From Euryarchaeota archaeon UBA242 (lineage in GTDB: Archaea > Thermoplasmatota > Poseidoniia > Poseidoniales > Poseidoniaceae), in contig DAJY01000035.1 of assembly GCA_002499015.1 (NCBI GenBank), positions 3,075 to 16,563 on the forward strand: a stretch of DNA of 13,489 nt, in the 5' to 3' direction. The notes below the pieces were generated by a model. The model did not search any database and was not told where the DNA came from. It saw only the letters and a program-made list of their open reading frames with translations. The position numbers were made by a program, and so were the translations under genes. Shown here piece after piece: positions 7,601 to 13,489 of this stretch; within the stretch, counting starts at the first letter, position 1; the number at the start of each line of letters is the position of its first letter.

Positions 7601-8264
7601 TGACGACATCACTATCGTCTGGGATTTAGATATTACAAGCGATAGTAATGGCGATGGAATCCCCGATAACGATGCTGATTTAATTGGAAGAACAGTTTCT
7701 CATGTATTCCGTGTTTCAGGGATTGCTAAAATCAAGGCAATCGCTTGGGATGAAGACCCTGAACGTCCAGGAACCTCTACAAAGAATATCGTCGTCTCTC
7801 CTCCTGAGAGAAATATTGTTGAAAAAATAAGCGCTTCGTTAATTGGTGAAGAAGCAAATGCATTTGCCCAAATTTCATTATTGGTGATAGTTCTGTCAGC
7901 ACTTGCATTTTTATCTGGGCGAAGAAAAGAAATTCAGCCTGATATGTGGCCAGAACTATCTAACTTTCACAACGAATTAGATGAATTTGGTGAACCGATT
8001 GACCACATGGCGAGGATGATTGAAGCAAAGAGACCCGGAGCCCCTCCACCGATTCACGCATTTACGGCTGCCATGGAAATAGCACCGCAAGATATTACTG
8101 ACTCCCAATCACAAATAAATGATCAGCAACAAGAGGGTGAAATTAGTCCAACTGTTGAATTAAATATAGACCCACCACCTATCCCTGAGGATGGTTTGCC
8201 CGAAGGGTGGAGTGAAGACCAATGGCACCATTTTGGTCAGCAATACTTGGATTCACTGCAATAG
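4674..8264 (+). CDS. large PKD-repeat surface protein, paralogue 1
   Basis: A 1196-residue exported, membrane-anchored protein. A signal peptide covers about residues 1-29 (MRRK, then a hydrophobic core). An N-terminal domain (about 58-320) begins VPVWRIGDKWIY. A CARDB-like beta domain follows (about 455-550). PKD-like domains lie at about 553-645, 647-737, 739-843, 845-942 and 945-1041. One membrane helix lies at about 1063-1081, then RRKE and a 110-residue cytoplasmic tail ending in the motif at 1174-1194. Cysteines come in pairs (257/279, 324/351, 587/610, 694/703, 884/903, 956/962), consistent with disulfides outside the cell. Acidic loops such as DSNGDGIPDND (about 990-1000) look calcium-binding. 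It matches the next gene along its whole length. No enzymatic domain is visible, so a structural or adhesive envelope role is inferred. No clear ribosome binding site precedes the ATG. Confidence 0.88.
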   Translation: MRRKSSSAVPAVALFFLIAISSLSPLISSHQDDTTGPLDFENIIPARAGASGDPGVSDVPVWRIGDKWIYSGTFDPTALIVNSGVSASVGEINGDTTAEVISITEQSVDNKTVLAYTLRSYANFDKSGVELDGYTGNAFIEYTQTEIIQVSDLSTIRSDLDMYIKFVPYGISSLTRILGDITITNTYSPVNEVYDFPIRADERWTTTKTTSSTWSGTSDYITPFPPPLTDTNSTTWEVTAVGKPFNSRGQTIGYGGCNESYGLTSYDIQGDESGYRWYCPEVRNYAWMHNEEDVGLTIDFRLKQYIPKDSTGVDIYQNPGTRERCINIESTNSITALNTPIEVWANVSTTCFSNIAGLQLELRYETTGFLASLTTAANGSAWAVVDVSDKLDSSAYDLDWASHAFVAKIANHIGVATITLDEYIVGLDLIADLDSAIVLRNRSGITSELNSITGWNVLPADQLSIEVSVKNRGIITSTPAEILITHPDGQTSRHMMSSLATYAVHKVNFTWTVPADSPIGIIPMSWEADPDAVNSADANSTNDYAQLNLNVGRLPTALANTSSVQTNQVALIDASQSFDEDGGDVFCKFAVTFDDGSRQWNSQNIISQSCMINYSWIDDGQYPIDITVIDDERDEVTITLIVDVENRAPKIEIRSSRTEAKVEHPITLYAYANDSDSEKVWPGVVDVYWPNSICQEGYYTRVCTTTAQHEGWHSFLAIAEDDDFTKTTASIDIKFTNIAPHGTTIQLLNGSIAMESDNQHIWQVDEDQLVNVKGQSDDSIDDIDNLIHTWWPDDAQPSLIEILEGRTSQFPMLWSDSGLHKIRLQVTDTDGESSAVEERWVNIRNVAPVVEALDQILPVAEGQEISVTGYATDTESDISTLSRCWDIDPGIDSDGYGSAADDCDIRGDELTYSWNRSGSHTIIYHVTDDDGAYSSEVLIVEVLNMPPKVRISDISCVAYRECTLDASATIDSISDIDDITIVWDLDITSDSNGDGIPDNDADLIGRTVSHVFRVSGIAKIKAIAWDEDPERPGTSTKNIVVSPPERNIVEKISASLIGEEANAFAQISLLVIVLSALAFLSGRRKEIQPDMWPELSNFHNELDEFGEPIDHMARMIEAKRPGAPPPIHAFTAAMEIAPQDITDSQSQINDQQQEGEISPTVELNIDPPPIPEDGLPEGWSEDQWHHFGQQYLDSLQ
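8193..8255 (+). other. cytoplasmic tail motif, copy 1
   Basis: Encodes residues 1174-1194 of surface paralogue 1, starting GLPEGWSEDQW and ending GQQYLDS. The same pattern recurs in the tail of paralogue 2, whereas the rest of the two tails differs strongly. Conservation of a short aromatic-rich segment inside divergent linkers suggests a protein-binding site. Confidence 0.6.
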
Positions 8265-8295
8265 CCCCTCCTAGTCAATGAATCAATTGCATTAA

Positions 8296-11200
8296 ATGAG
8301 TCGGGTGGATGGGAGTGCAATGATACGACAAAGAATCGTTGCAGTTGCTCTTTTCGCAATTATTTTCCTTGCACCATTTTCTATGCTGCTAGATGAAAAT
8401 AATCAGCAATTAGATGACTCTATTCAGTCACATGTTGGTGATATTATAACTGCACCAGATGTTCCAAATTACCGCCTTGGAGATGAATGGACCTACGATA
8501 CTCTGTTTGATGTTGCAGGGTTGATTGCACAGGCAAATGTTTCTGCATCAATTAATACTTTAACTGGAGAAACAGATTATGAAATTACAGATATTAAATT
8601 TATGATGATAGATGGTGTGCAGACATTGGTCTATGAGACAACAATTAGCGGTGATTTTACATCGGGTAACAGCGGTGCAACTCTTGAAGGAACAAGTGGA
8701 CGACTTAACATCGCATATGATGGGTTAGACATCGTTAGAGTCAGAGATCTAGCTGTTATCAATTCCCAATTCACTTTAGGAGTTGATTTCTTGCCATTCA
8801 ACTTAGGATTTTTGAAGCAGGATTTGGCTGATTTGACTTTTGATACATGGTATGAACCTGCCAAAGAAAAACATGACTTCCCACTTCATACTGGTGACCA
8901 ATGGTATATGCCATTCCAAGCAGGTACAGCTGTAACCGGTACTTCAGATTATTTTGACCCGTCGGATTTTGACGTAAATGGTACTGACAATTCTAGTTGG
9001 CAAGTAACATCAAATGGAGTGCCAAGCGAAGATGGAACTTCAATATCTTACACTGGGTGTGATGATTCGTACAAAATTATGGAATGGAATGAAACTGGTG
9101 TAAATGCAGGTTTCCAGTGGTATTGTCCAGCAGCAAGAGGTCCAGCATGGATTAGAGTAGATAATTCGGCAGGTTTCACCATCGATTGGTTGCTGAAGAA
9201 ATACTCACCTTCTGATTCATGGGGAGTGCAAGATAGTTCAAATCCAGGTGCGAGAAATGTGGAAATAGAAGTCAATACCCAATTTATTGCCACGCTCCCT
9301 GAAGCAGTTCAAGATATTTCAATATCATATATGATCAACAATGTGCCTCAGGCTAACAAAAATTTACAATTGAGATATGAATTGAATGAAACAATACATA
9401 ATCCTACCACAGATGGTAATGGCAATGCTACCATTAGTCTGAACTCATCGACAGTAATTGACGACACACCTTCGAGTGATGATTATACCAGTAATGGAAT
9501 TATTGTTTGGGACCCTGTGTCAAAAATAATTGGTGCCAAAACATTAATTATCGATTTGAATGTTGTCGCTGTTGATTTAATCGCACAATCCGATTCTATC
9601 ATCGTCACTAGACATCGAGGACAAGACTCCACAATACTGTCTCAATCGATAGGTTTTGCAGCATTACCGGGTGACATCCTCTCTTTCTCAATACCTGCAC
9701 AGAATCGTGGAGTATTGACCTCCCCTGCTACAGAGATTGAAATTACCACTCCTGATGGTACTAATTTCAGAGAGAGCATCCCTCCAATATCTGCATATTC
9801 AGAACAACGTGTACTAGTAAATTGGACCGTTCTAGAGAGTGAGTCAATCGGCTACAAGACATTGGCATTTACAGTAGACCCAGACCAAATAGTTACTCAA
9901 GATGCTAATAGAAGTAATAATTATGCAAATGTTAGTATTTTCATTGGAAGAGCACCAACTGCTAACTTCGTTGTCGATGAAGGAAAATATACCTTTGAGA
10001 ATGTAACATTGAATGCTACTGCTTCTTTTGACGAAGATGGTGGAGATGTTGAATGTCGCTTCGAAATAGAATCTCGTAGTGGATTGATAGATGTAATCGA
10101 TGCTCCGGATTGCTGGACTCAGTGGAATTGGAGTGATAGTGGCATTTGGAATATCAAATTAATCGTTATTGATAATGAATTAGATTTTGATGTAATAGAT
10201 ACTAATGTAACCATACTTAATCGAGCACCATATATCAATCTATCAATGCCAGATAGCATCCCCGTAGAGAGTTCAGTTACAATTGATGCAACTGACTCAG
10301 GGGATGTGGATACAACTTCGCCTACTGGCCAACAAGTAACTATATCTTGGCCTGGTACAAATTGTCAAGAAGGTTTGACACAGCCGACTTGCACATTTAT
10401 TCCACTAGCAGAAGGAGAGATTATGATCGTCGCCGAAGCGATGGATGATGATGGCACAGTAACAACAGTAAATCGGACATTGAATGTTCTAAATATTGCA
10501 CCAACGCTCAACATACCAGAACTTTGGAATGGTGGTCAGAATATTTCTCTTGATGAAAATGGTACTTGGTATCTAGATGAAGACCAAGTAGTTTTGTTAC
10601 GGGTAAATGGTGATGATACACTCAGCGATAGAGATGACCTCAACATTGAATGGTTACCATCCCATCTAGATTCTAATTGGAGTGAAACTACAAATGGACC
10701 AGCATCAACAGTATCTGTCTCTTGGCAAACTTCAGGCGAACACATAATCAGTGTTGCTGCTTGGGATGATGATGGTGAAAAATCAGATGATAGAACTGCG
10801 AAAATAATGATTTCAAATGTTGTGCCAACAATAACTGGACTACCAGGGGATGCACCAATCTTTGAAGATGATTACATCACATTAAATGTTGAAGTGAGCG
10901 ATACTATATCGGATCTTGATTCATTAGAAATTTGCTGGGATTTGAATGGTGCAGTAGATTTGAATAGTGACGGTGATACTACAAACGATTGCCAAGAAAC
11001 TGGTGCAAATATGACACTCTCATGGCCTACTACTGGTATTCGTTGGATTACTGCTACTGTTACTGATGATGATGGAGCAAGTGCTTCCCAGTCGGTTAAC
11101 ATCAGTGTACAGAACTTGCCTCCACGCTCGGTGATATCAACTACAACAAATCTTACAGATATTACCGAAGGTGATAGCGTATTTTTGAGTGCTAAAGATT

Positions 11201-11949
11201 CTATTGACACTCCTACGGACAAGTCAAACCTTGTCTATCAATGGAAATCAAACCACCTAGTTACTGGTATAGATAGTGATGGTGATGATGATATTGACTA
11301 TTATGGAATTAATTACACAATGGAAAATATGCCTGCTGGAACTTGGGACATTACATTGATTGTAATCGATGACAATAATGAAAGTGCATCATCGACTATG
11401 ACCATCGTTGTCAAAGCAACCCCTTCTAATTCTATTCTTGATTCTATTAGTAATGAAATTGGATCTGTCGGAACTGGTATACTAGCGTTATTGTTCTCGT
11501 TGGTAATCGGACTTTCGATATTCTTGCTAATAACACGTAAACCTTCAAAACCAACGGTGGACAAATATCAATCCTATGGAGGATTCGTTTCTGGTGCCAG
11601 CCCACCTACTTCCGAACCTAGTTCTGATTTGTTTGGCCAAGCAACAGTTGCCCCTAGCCAACAACCTTCTGGGCAGTATGATCCCTTTGGACAAGCTGGT
11701 ACTGAAGTAACTCAACCACAAGTCCAGCAACCGGCTGTAACCCAACCTGTGCAAACTAACCAAGGTCCTGTTCTACCGACAACTGGATTACCGGAAGGTT
11801 GGACAATGGAACAATGGGATTACTACGGCCAGCAGTGGTTAGATGCAAACAAAGCACCTCAGCCACTAATTCAACCGGCAACTAACAATACCCCTGCCAC
11901 CTCTGTTAGTACTAGCATGAGCAGTTTGCTCGATGATTTAGACTTCTGA
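8296..11949 (+). CDS. large PKD-repeat surface protein, paralogue 2
   Basis: A 1217-residue paralogue of the preceding gene, 31 bases downstream and probably co-transcribed. It has a signal peptide, a shared N-terminal domain starting VPNYRLGDEWTY (about 56-320), a CARDB-like domain (about 455-550), PKD-like domains (about 552-642, 644-732, 734-840, 842-938, 941-1039), a membrane helix at about 1058-1079 and a Gln/Pro-rich cytoplasmic tail. Both proteins carry FDEDGGDV in the first PKD domain. Cysteine pairs 255/277, 587/606, 690/699 and 880/899 match those of paralogue 1. Acidic loops (DLNSDGDTTND, GIDSDGDDDID) suggest calcium binding, and about twenty N-X-S/T sites suggest heavy N-glycosylation. 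The tail has the GLPEGW motif (about 1163-1183) and ends MSSLLDDLDF. A second ATG at 8320, preceded by GGGAG, would drop eight residues and give a tighter signal peptide; it may be the true start. Confidence 0.88.
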   Translation: MSRVDGSAMIRQRIVAVALFAIIFLAPFSMLLDENNQQLDDSIQSHVGDIITAPDVPNYRLGDEWTYDTLFDVAGLIAQANVSASINTLTGETDYEITDIKFMMIDGVQTLVYETTISGDFTSGNSGATLEGTSGRLNIAYDGLDIVRVRDLAVINSQFTLGVDFLPFNLGFLKQDLADLTFDTWYEPAKEKHDFPLHTGDQWYMPFQAGTAVTGTSDYFDPSDFDVNGTDNSSWQVTSNGVPSEDGTSISYTGCDDSYKIMEWNETGVNAGFQWYCPAARGPAWIRVDNSAGFTIDWLLKKYSPSDSWGVQDSSNPGARNVEIEVNTQFIATLPEAVQDISISYMINNVPQANKNLQLRYELNETIHNPTTDGNGNATISLNSSTVIDDTPSSDDYTSNGIIVWDPVSKIIGAKTLIIDLNVVAVDLIAQSDSIIVTRHRGQDSTILSQSIGFAALPGDILSFSIPAQNRGVLTSPATEIEITTPDGTNFRESIPPISAYSEQRVLVNWTVLESESIGYKTLAFTVDPDQIVTQDANRSNNYANVSIFIGRAPTANFVVDEGKYTFENVTLNATASFDEDGGDVECRFEIESRSGLIDVIDAPDCWTQWNWSDSGIWNIKLIVIDNELDFDVIDTNVTILNRAPYINLSMPDSIPVESSVTIDATDSGDVDTTSPTGQQVTISWPGTNCQEGLTQPTCTFIPLAEGEIMIVAEAMDDDGTVTTVNRTLNVLNIAPTLNIPELWNGGQNISLDENGTWYLDEDQVVLLRVNGDDTLSDRDDLNIEWLPSHLDSNWSETTNGPASTVSVSWQTSGEHIISVAAWDDDGEKSDDRTAKIMISNVVPTITGLPGDAPIFEDDYITLNVEVSDTISDLDSLEICWDLNGAVDLNSDGDTTNDCQETGANMTLSWPTTGIRWITATVTDDDGASASQSVNISVQNLPPRSVISTTTNLTDITEGDSVFLSAKDSIDTPTDKSNLVYQWKSNHLVTGIDSDGDDDIDYYGINYTMENMPAGTWDITLIVIDDNNESASSTMTIVVKATPSNSILDSISNEIGSVGTGILALLFSLVIGLSIFLLITRKPSKPTVDKYQSYGGFVSGASPPTSEPSSDLFGQATVAPSQQPSGQYDPFGQAGTEVTQPQVQQPAVTQPVQTNQGPVLPTTGLPEGWTMEQWDYYGQQWLDANKAPQPLIQPATNNTPATSVSTSMSSLLDDLDF
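8311..8315 (+). promoter_or_regulatory. possible Shine-Dalgarno for alternative start 8320
   Basis: GGGAG lies 4 bases before ATG 8320, and GGTGG (8304-8308) a little further upstream. The first ATG at 8296 has no purine-rich site in front of it. The spacing is short, so the evidence is moderate. Confidence 0.3.
11626..11697 (+). repeat. DxFGQA short peptide repeat in the cytoplasmic tail
   Basis: DLFGQA (residues 1111-1116) and DPFGQA (1129-1134) occur 18 residues apart in the Gln/Pro/Ser-rich tail of surface paralogue 2. Such spaced short motifs are typical of binding sites in disordered linkers. Paralogue 1 lacks them. Confidence 0.45.
11782..11844 (+). other. cytoplasmic tail motif, copy 2
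   Basis: Encodes residues 1163-1183 of surface paralogue 2, starting GLPEGWTMEQW and ending GQQWLDA. It aligns without gaps to the copy in paralogue 1: GLPEGW, then QW three residues later, then GQQ-aromatic/aliphatic-LD. Here it lies about 35 residues before the C-terminus rather than at the very end. Confidence 0.6.
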
Positions 11950-11952
11950 GGG
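11948..11952 (+). promoter_or_regulatory. Shine-Dalgarno of sepF-like gene overlapping the upstream stop
   Basis: GAGGG begins inside the TGA stop of surface paralogue 2 and ends 6 bases before ATG 11959. The overlap supports co-transcription and possibly coupled translation. Confidence 0.5.
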
Positions 11953-11958
11953 ACATAT

Positions 11959-12546
11959 ATGGTAAATTTATGGCAATTTTTTGGACTACCAGATCCTGAG
12001 GGGAATATCAATTCTGCTGGCAAGAAGCCAAAGAAAAAGCCAAAACCGGTGTCAACTGATTCTACTACTGAACAACATTTGTTGATTCCGAAATTAAATC
12101 TTAAGACAAATGAAACTCCTGTTACCTCAAATAACCCACAGAAAACATCTATACTAAATCTCAAACAAGTTCCTGTTGGATGGACTGGACCAATCACTTC
12201 TGATGGTGAACCATTCCACGATCTCGCAGTTCATAACGGACCTAGAGGTTCATTACCAACTCGTGCTTTACGATATGTTTCACCAGATAAGATGAATCGA
12301 ATTCCAACAAGGAATATTGGAAAGAGAATACTCCAAGGTGACACTGTTATCGTAGATTTGCGCCCACTAGTTCACATGGATTCTCACCAAGCCGCATGCC
12401 GGAGAGAATTGAAGCACATGAGTGATGAAAGTGGAGTGCCAATCTTTTCTCTTGACCAAGAAGATAAATTATTGATGATTCCTGGTTGTGACGTATTAGT
12501 AGAAGTGGCCAATAAAGATTTAGGAATTACCGCATTATTGCATTGA
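11959..12546 (+). CDS. sepF: SepF-like cell division protein
   Basis: Likely FtsZ membrane anchor and cell-division factor. The C-terminal part (about 103-183) matches the SepF core: a conserved strand ILQGDTVIVDLRPL (124-137), a helix with ACRRELKHMSDESG (146-159), then IFSLDQEDKLLMIPGCDVLVE (162-182, written here as a span). The first residues, MVNLWQFFGLPDPE, form a short aromatic amphipathic segment, like the membrane-targeting helix of SepF. A basic, flexible linker follows (KKPKKKPKP, 22-30) and extends to about residue 95. At 195 residues it is longer than many SepF proteins because of this linker. It starts 9 bases after the surface-protein stop, with GAGGG overlapping that stop, so the two are probably translated from one mRNA. 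The assignment rests on pattern recognition, not alignment. Confidence 0.65.
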   Translation: MVNLWQFFGLPDPEGNINSAGKKPKKKPKPVSTDSTTEQHLLIPKLNLKTNETPVTSNNPQKTSILNLKQVPVGWTGPITSDGEPFHDLAVHNGPRGSLPTRALRYVSPDKMNRIPTRNIGKRILQGDTVIVDLRPLVHMDSHQAACRRELKHMSDESGVPIFSLDQEDKLLMIPGCDVLVEVANKDLGITALLH

Positions 12547-12555
12547 ATCATTATT

Positions 12556-13131
12556 TCATTGTTGTAAATCAATCAGTGCTTGTGATGCGATTCCCAATAC
12601 TGTTGATTCCGAACCATCAATCAACTTAGCCCATTGACCCATGGGTCCAGCCAAATCATAGCCACCGGCTTTACCATACCATGATTTGGACAAGATTAAT
12701 TCAACTAAGACTTCATCGCTTAGAGGAGTTATTTCGACGATTGAAGATTCACAATAGAATTTCCACTTTGATAACTTTTTAATTCCAGTTGCAGACCAAA
12801 CTTGATGCCTTCTCCCTGAAAGCCGATGCAACATCACTGCAGCTTCTATTTCATCGATTGGTTTACCAAGGCTCAACATTGAGTCATCAGGATCACAAAG
12901 CATAGTGTCACAGACAATTACTACATCATAGTCACCAATTTGTGATTCTAAATCAGCAGCCAGTGCCTTTTTTTTACAAATTTCTAATACTTGAAATTCT
13001 ACTTCGCCTAATGGAGGTTTTTCGTCAACACCTTCTATTCCTTGACATACAATATTTGGAAAAATCTCTCTCAATAATTGCGCCCGGCGAGGAGATTGAG
13101 AAGCGAGCCAAACTGTTTTTGAAGCCCCCAT
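12556..13131 (-). CDS. maf: Maf-family nucleoside triphosphate pyrophosphatase
   Basis: Maf/YhdE-type enzyme that hydrolyses (modified) nucleoside triphosphates to the monophosphate and pyrophosphate; a house-cleaning role, cytosolic. The 191 residues match the usual family length. Motifs in order: LASQSPRR (9-16, nucleotide-binding loop), VIVCDTMLC (71-79, with the catalytic-site aspartate), GKP (about 88-90), LSGRRHQVWSATG (104-116) and GKAGGYDLAGPMG (about 153-165), then IDGSESTVLGI near the end. The family is split into dTTP/UTP and m7GTP/UTP types, and I cannot assign this one safely. It converges on the sepF-like gene with 9 bases between stops and diverges from the KaiC-like ATPase. 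Bacterial Maf was first linked to septum inhibition, which makes the neighbourhood notable. It contains an A8 run in the KKK codons (12968-12975). Confidence 0.9.
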   Translation of the reverse strand: MGASKTVWLASQSPRRAQLLREIFPNIVCQGIEGVDEKPPLGEVEFQVLEICKKKALAADLESQIGDYDVVIVCDTMLCDPDDSMLSLGKPIDEIEAAVMLHRLSGRRHQVWSATGIKKLSKWKFYCESSIVEITPLSDEVLVELILSKSWYGKAGGYDLAGPMGQWAKLIDGSESTVLGIASQALIDLQQ

Positions 13132-13250
13132 AGCCGTACCTAAGAGGCTTGGGATTATTGCTTTTTTTAAGGTCTATTTTCAAAAAATTAGCAAATTGAA
13201 CAAGGGAGAGGTTGAAAACTCGTGGGGGGCACCACCGATTAGTGGCCGGC

Positions 13251-13489
13251 ATGGACGAGATAGAAAGAATCCCAACCCATATTGAAGGATTAGATGAAAA
13301 TATGCAAGGTGGAATACCTAAAGAACACCTCTGTATTATCGCTGGTGCATCTGGTGCAATGAAATCCAGTGTTTCTTTTTCATTACTTTACAATGCAGTT
13401 CTTTACGGTGAAACCAGTGGAATATATGTAACTCTTGAGCAGGGTAAAGATTCACTTCGCTCTCACATGTCTAACATGGGAATGAATGT
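13251..13489 (+). CDS. KaiC/RecA-superfamily ATPase, N-terminal part (cut by window end)
   Basis: Seventy-nine residues are visible before the window ends. The sequence fits the start of a KaiC/RAD55-type RecA-fold ATPase: IPTHIEGLDENMQGGIPK (7-24), then the phosphate-binding loop GASGAMKSS (32-40), helix VSFSLLYNAVLYG, and strand GIYVTLEQ (57-64), with E63 at the usual catalytic glutamate position. The P-loop has methionine where the canonical GxxxxGK[ST] has glycine. Such proteins act as regulatory or signalling ATPases, but the partner is unknown. GTG 13242 is an in-frame alternative three codons upstream. No ribosome binding site at good spacing precedes the ATG. It is transcribed divergently from maf. 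Confidence 0.75.
   Translation, partial: MDEIERIPTHIEGLDENMQGGIPKEHLCIIAGASGAMKSSVSFSLLYNAVLYGETSGIYVTLEQGKDSLRSHMSNMGMN

Noticed and set aside
10872..11222. 116-residue open frame antisense to surface paralogue 2
   Set aside because: Complement of the repeated Asp/Thr/Ser codons in PKD domains; no family resemblance and no start signal.
12968..12975. A8 run in maf (minus strand) forming A-AAA-AAG, a possible frameshift site, and a second A8 run at 2863-2870 in mevalonate kinase
   Set aside because: Both proteins read through the runs in one frame with intact downstream motifs, and the -1 frame in maf reaches a stop within a few codons; no need for programmed slippage.
13132..13250. Possible divergent promoters and a GTGG/CCAC inverted repeat between maf and the KaiC-like gene
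   Set aside because: A/T-rich stretches exist near 13160-13190, but no TATA box is placed convincingly for either gene and the inverted repeat is imperfect.

Overview
The window looks like a piece of an archaeal chromosome, most likely a marine Thermoplasmatota (Poseidoniales, Marine Group II/III-type). The evidence is an archaeal TATA-binding protein, a GHMP-family mevalonate kinase (archaeal isoprenoid lipid synthesis), TATA-box promoters, very large PKD-repeat surface proteins with a single C-terminal membrane anchor, and an AT-leaning base composition. This assignment is inferred from gene content, not from a marker-gene comparison. No tRNA, rRNA, CRISPR array, transposase or integrase is visible, and there is no intergenic stretch longer than about 165 bases.

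Left part (1-2645): a small three-helix membrane protein of unknown role converges on a large minus-strand membrane Fe-S oxidoreductase. The latter has a cytochrome-b-like membrane domain, two 4Fe-4S clusters and two CCG domains, and resembles HdrD-type and ETF:menaquinone oxidoreductase-type proteins. A divergent region then leads to mevalonate kinase, which has a recognisable TATA box, a leader hairpin and a strong ribosome binding site.

Middle (2646-4554): mevalonate kinase and TATA-binding protein. Both are clear family members, and both carry a lineage-specific-looking internal insertion (about 55 and 29 residues). The tbp gene has a near-perfect TATA box placed so that transcription should begin at its ATG, which suggests a leaderless mRNA.

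Right-centre (4674-12546): the most interesting block. Two tandem paralogous surface proteins of about 1200 residues have the same architecture: signal peptide, shared N-terminal domain, CARDB-like domain, array of PKD-like domains with paired cysteines, one membrane helix and a cytoplasmic tail. They are followed after 9 bases by a SepF-like protein, the FtsZ membrane anchor of archaea. Both surface proteins end in the cytoplasm with the same short tail motif (GLPEGW...QW...GQQ.LD). I infer an envelope/cell-division cassette in which exported surface proteins are linked by their tails to a cytoplasmic partner.

Right end (12556-13489): a Maf-family nucleotide pyrophosphatase converges on the SepF-like gene, and divergently from it starts a KaiC/RecA-superfamily ATPase that is cut by the window edge.
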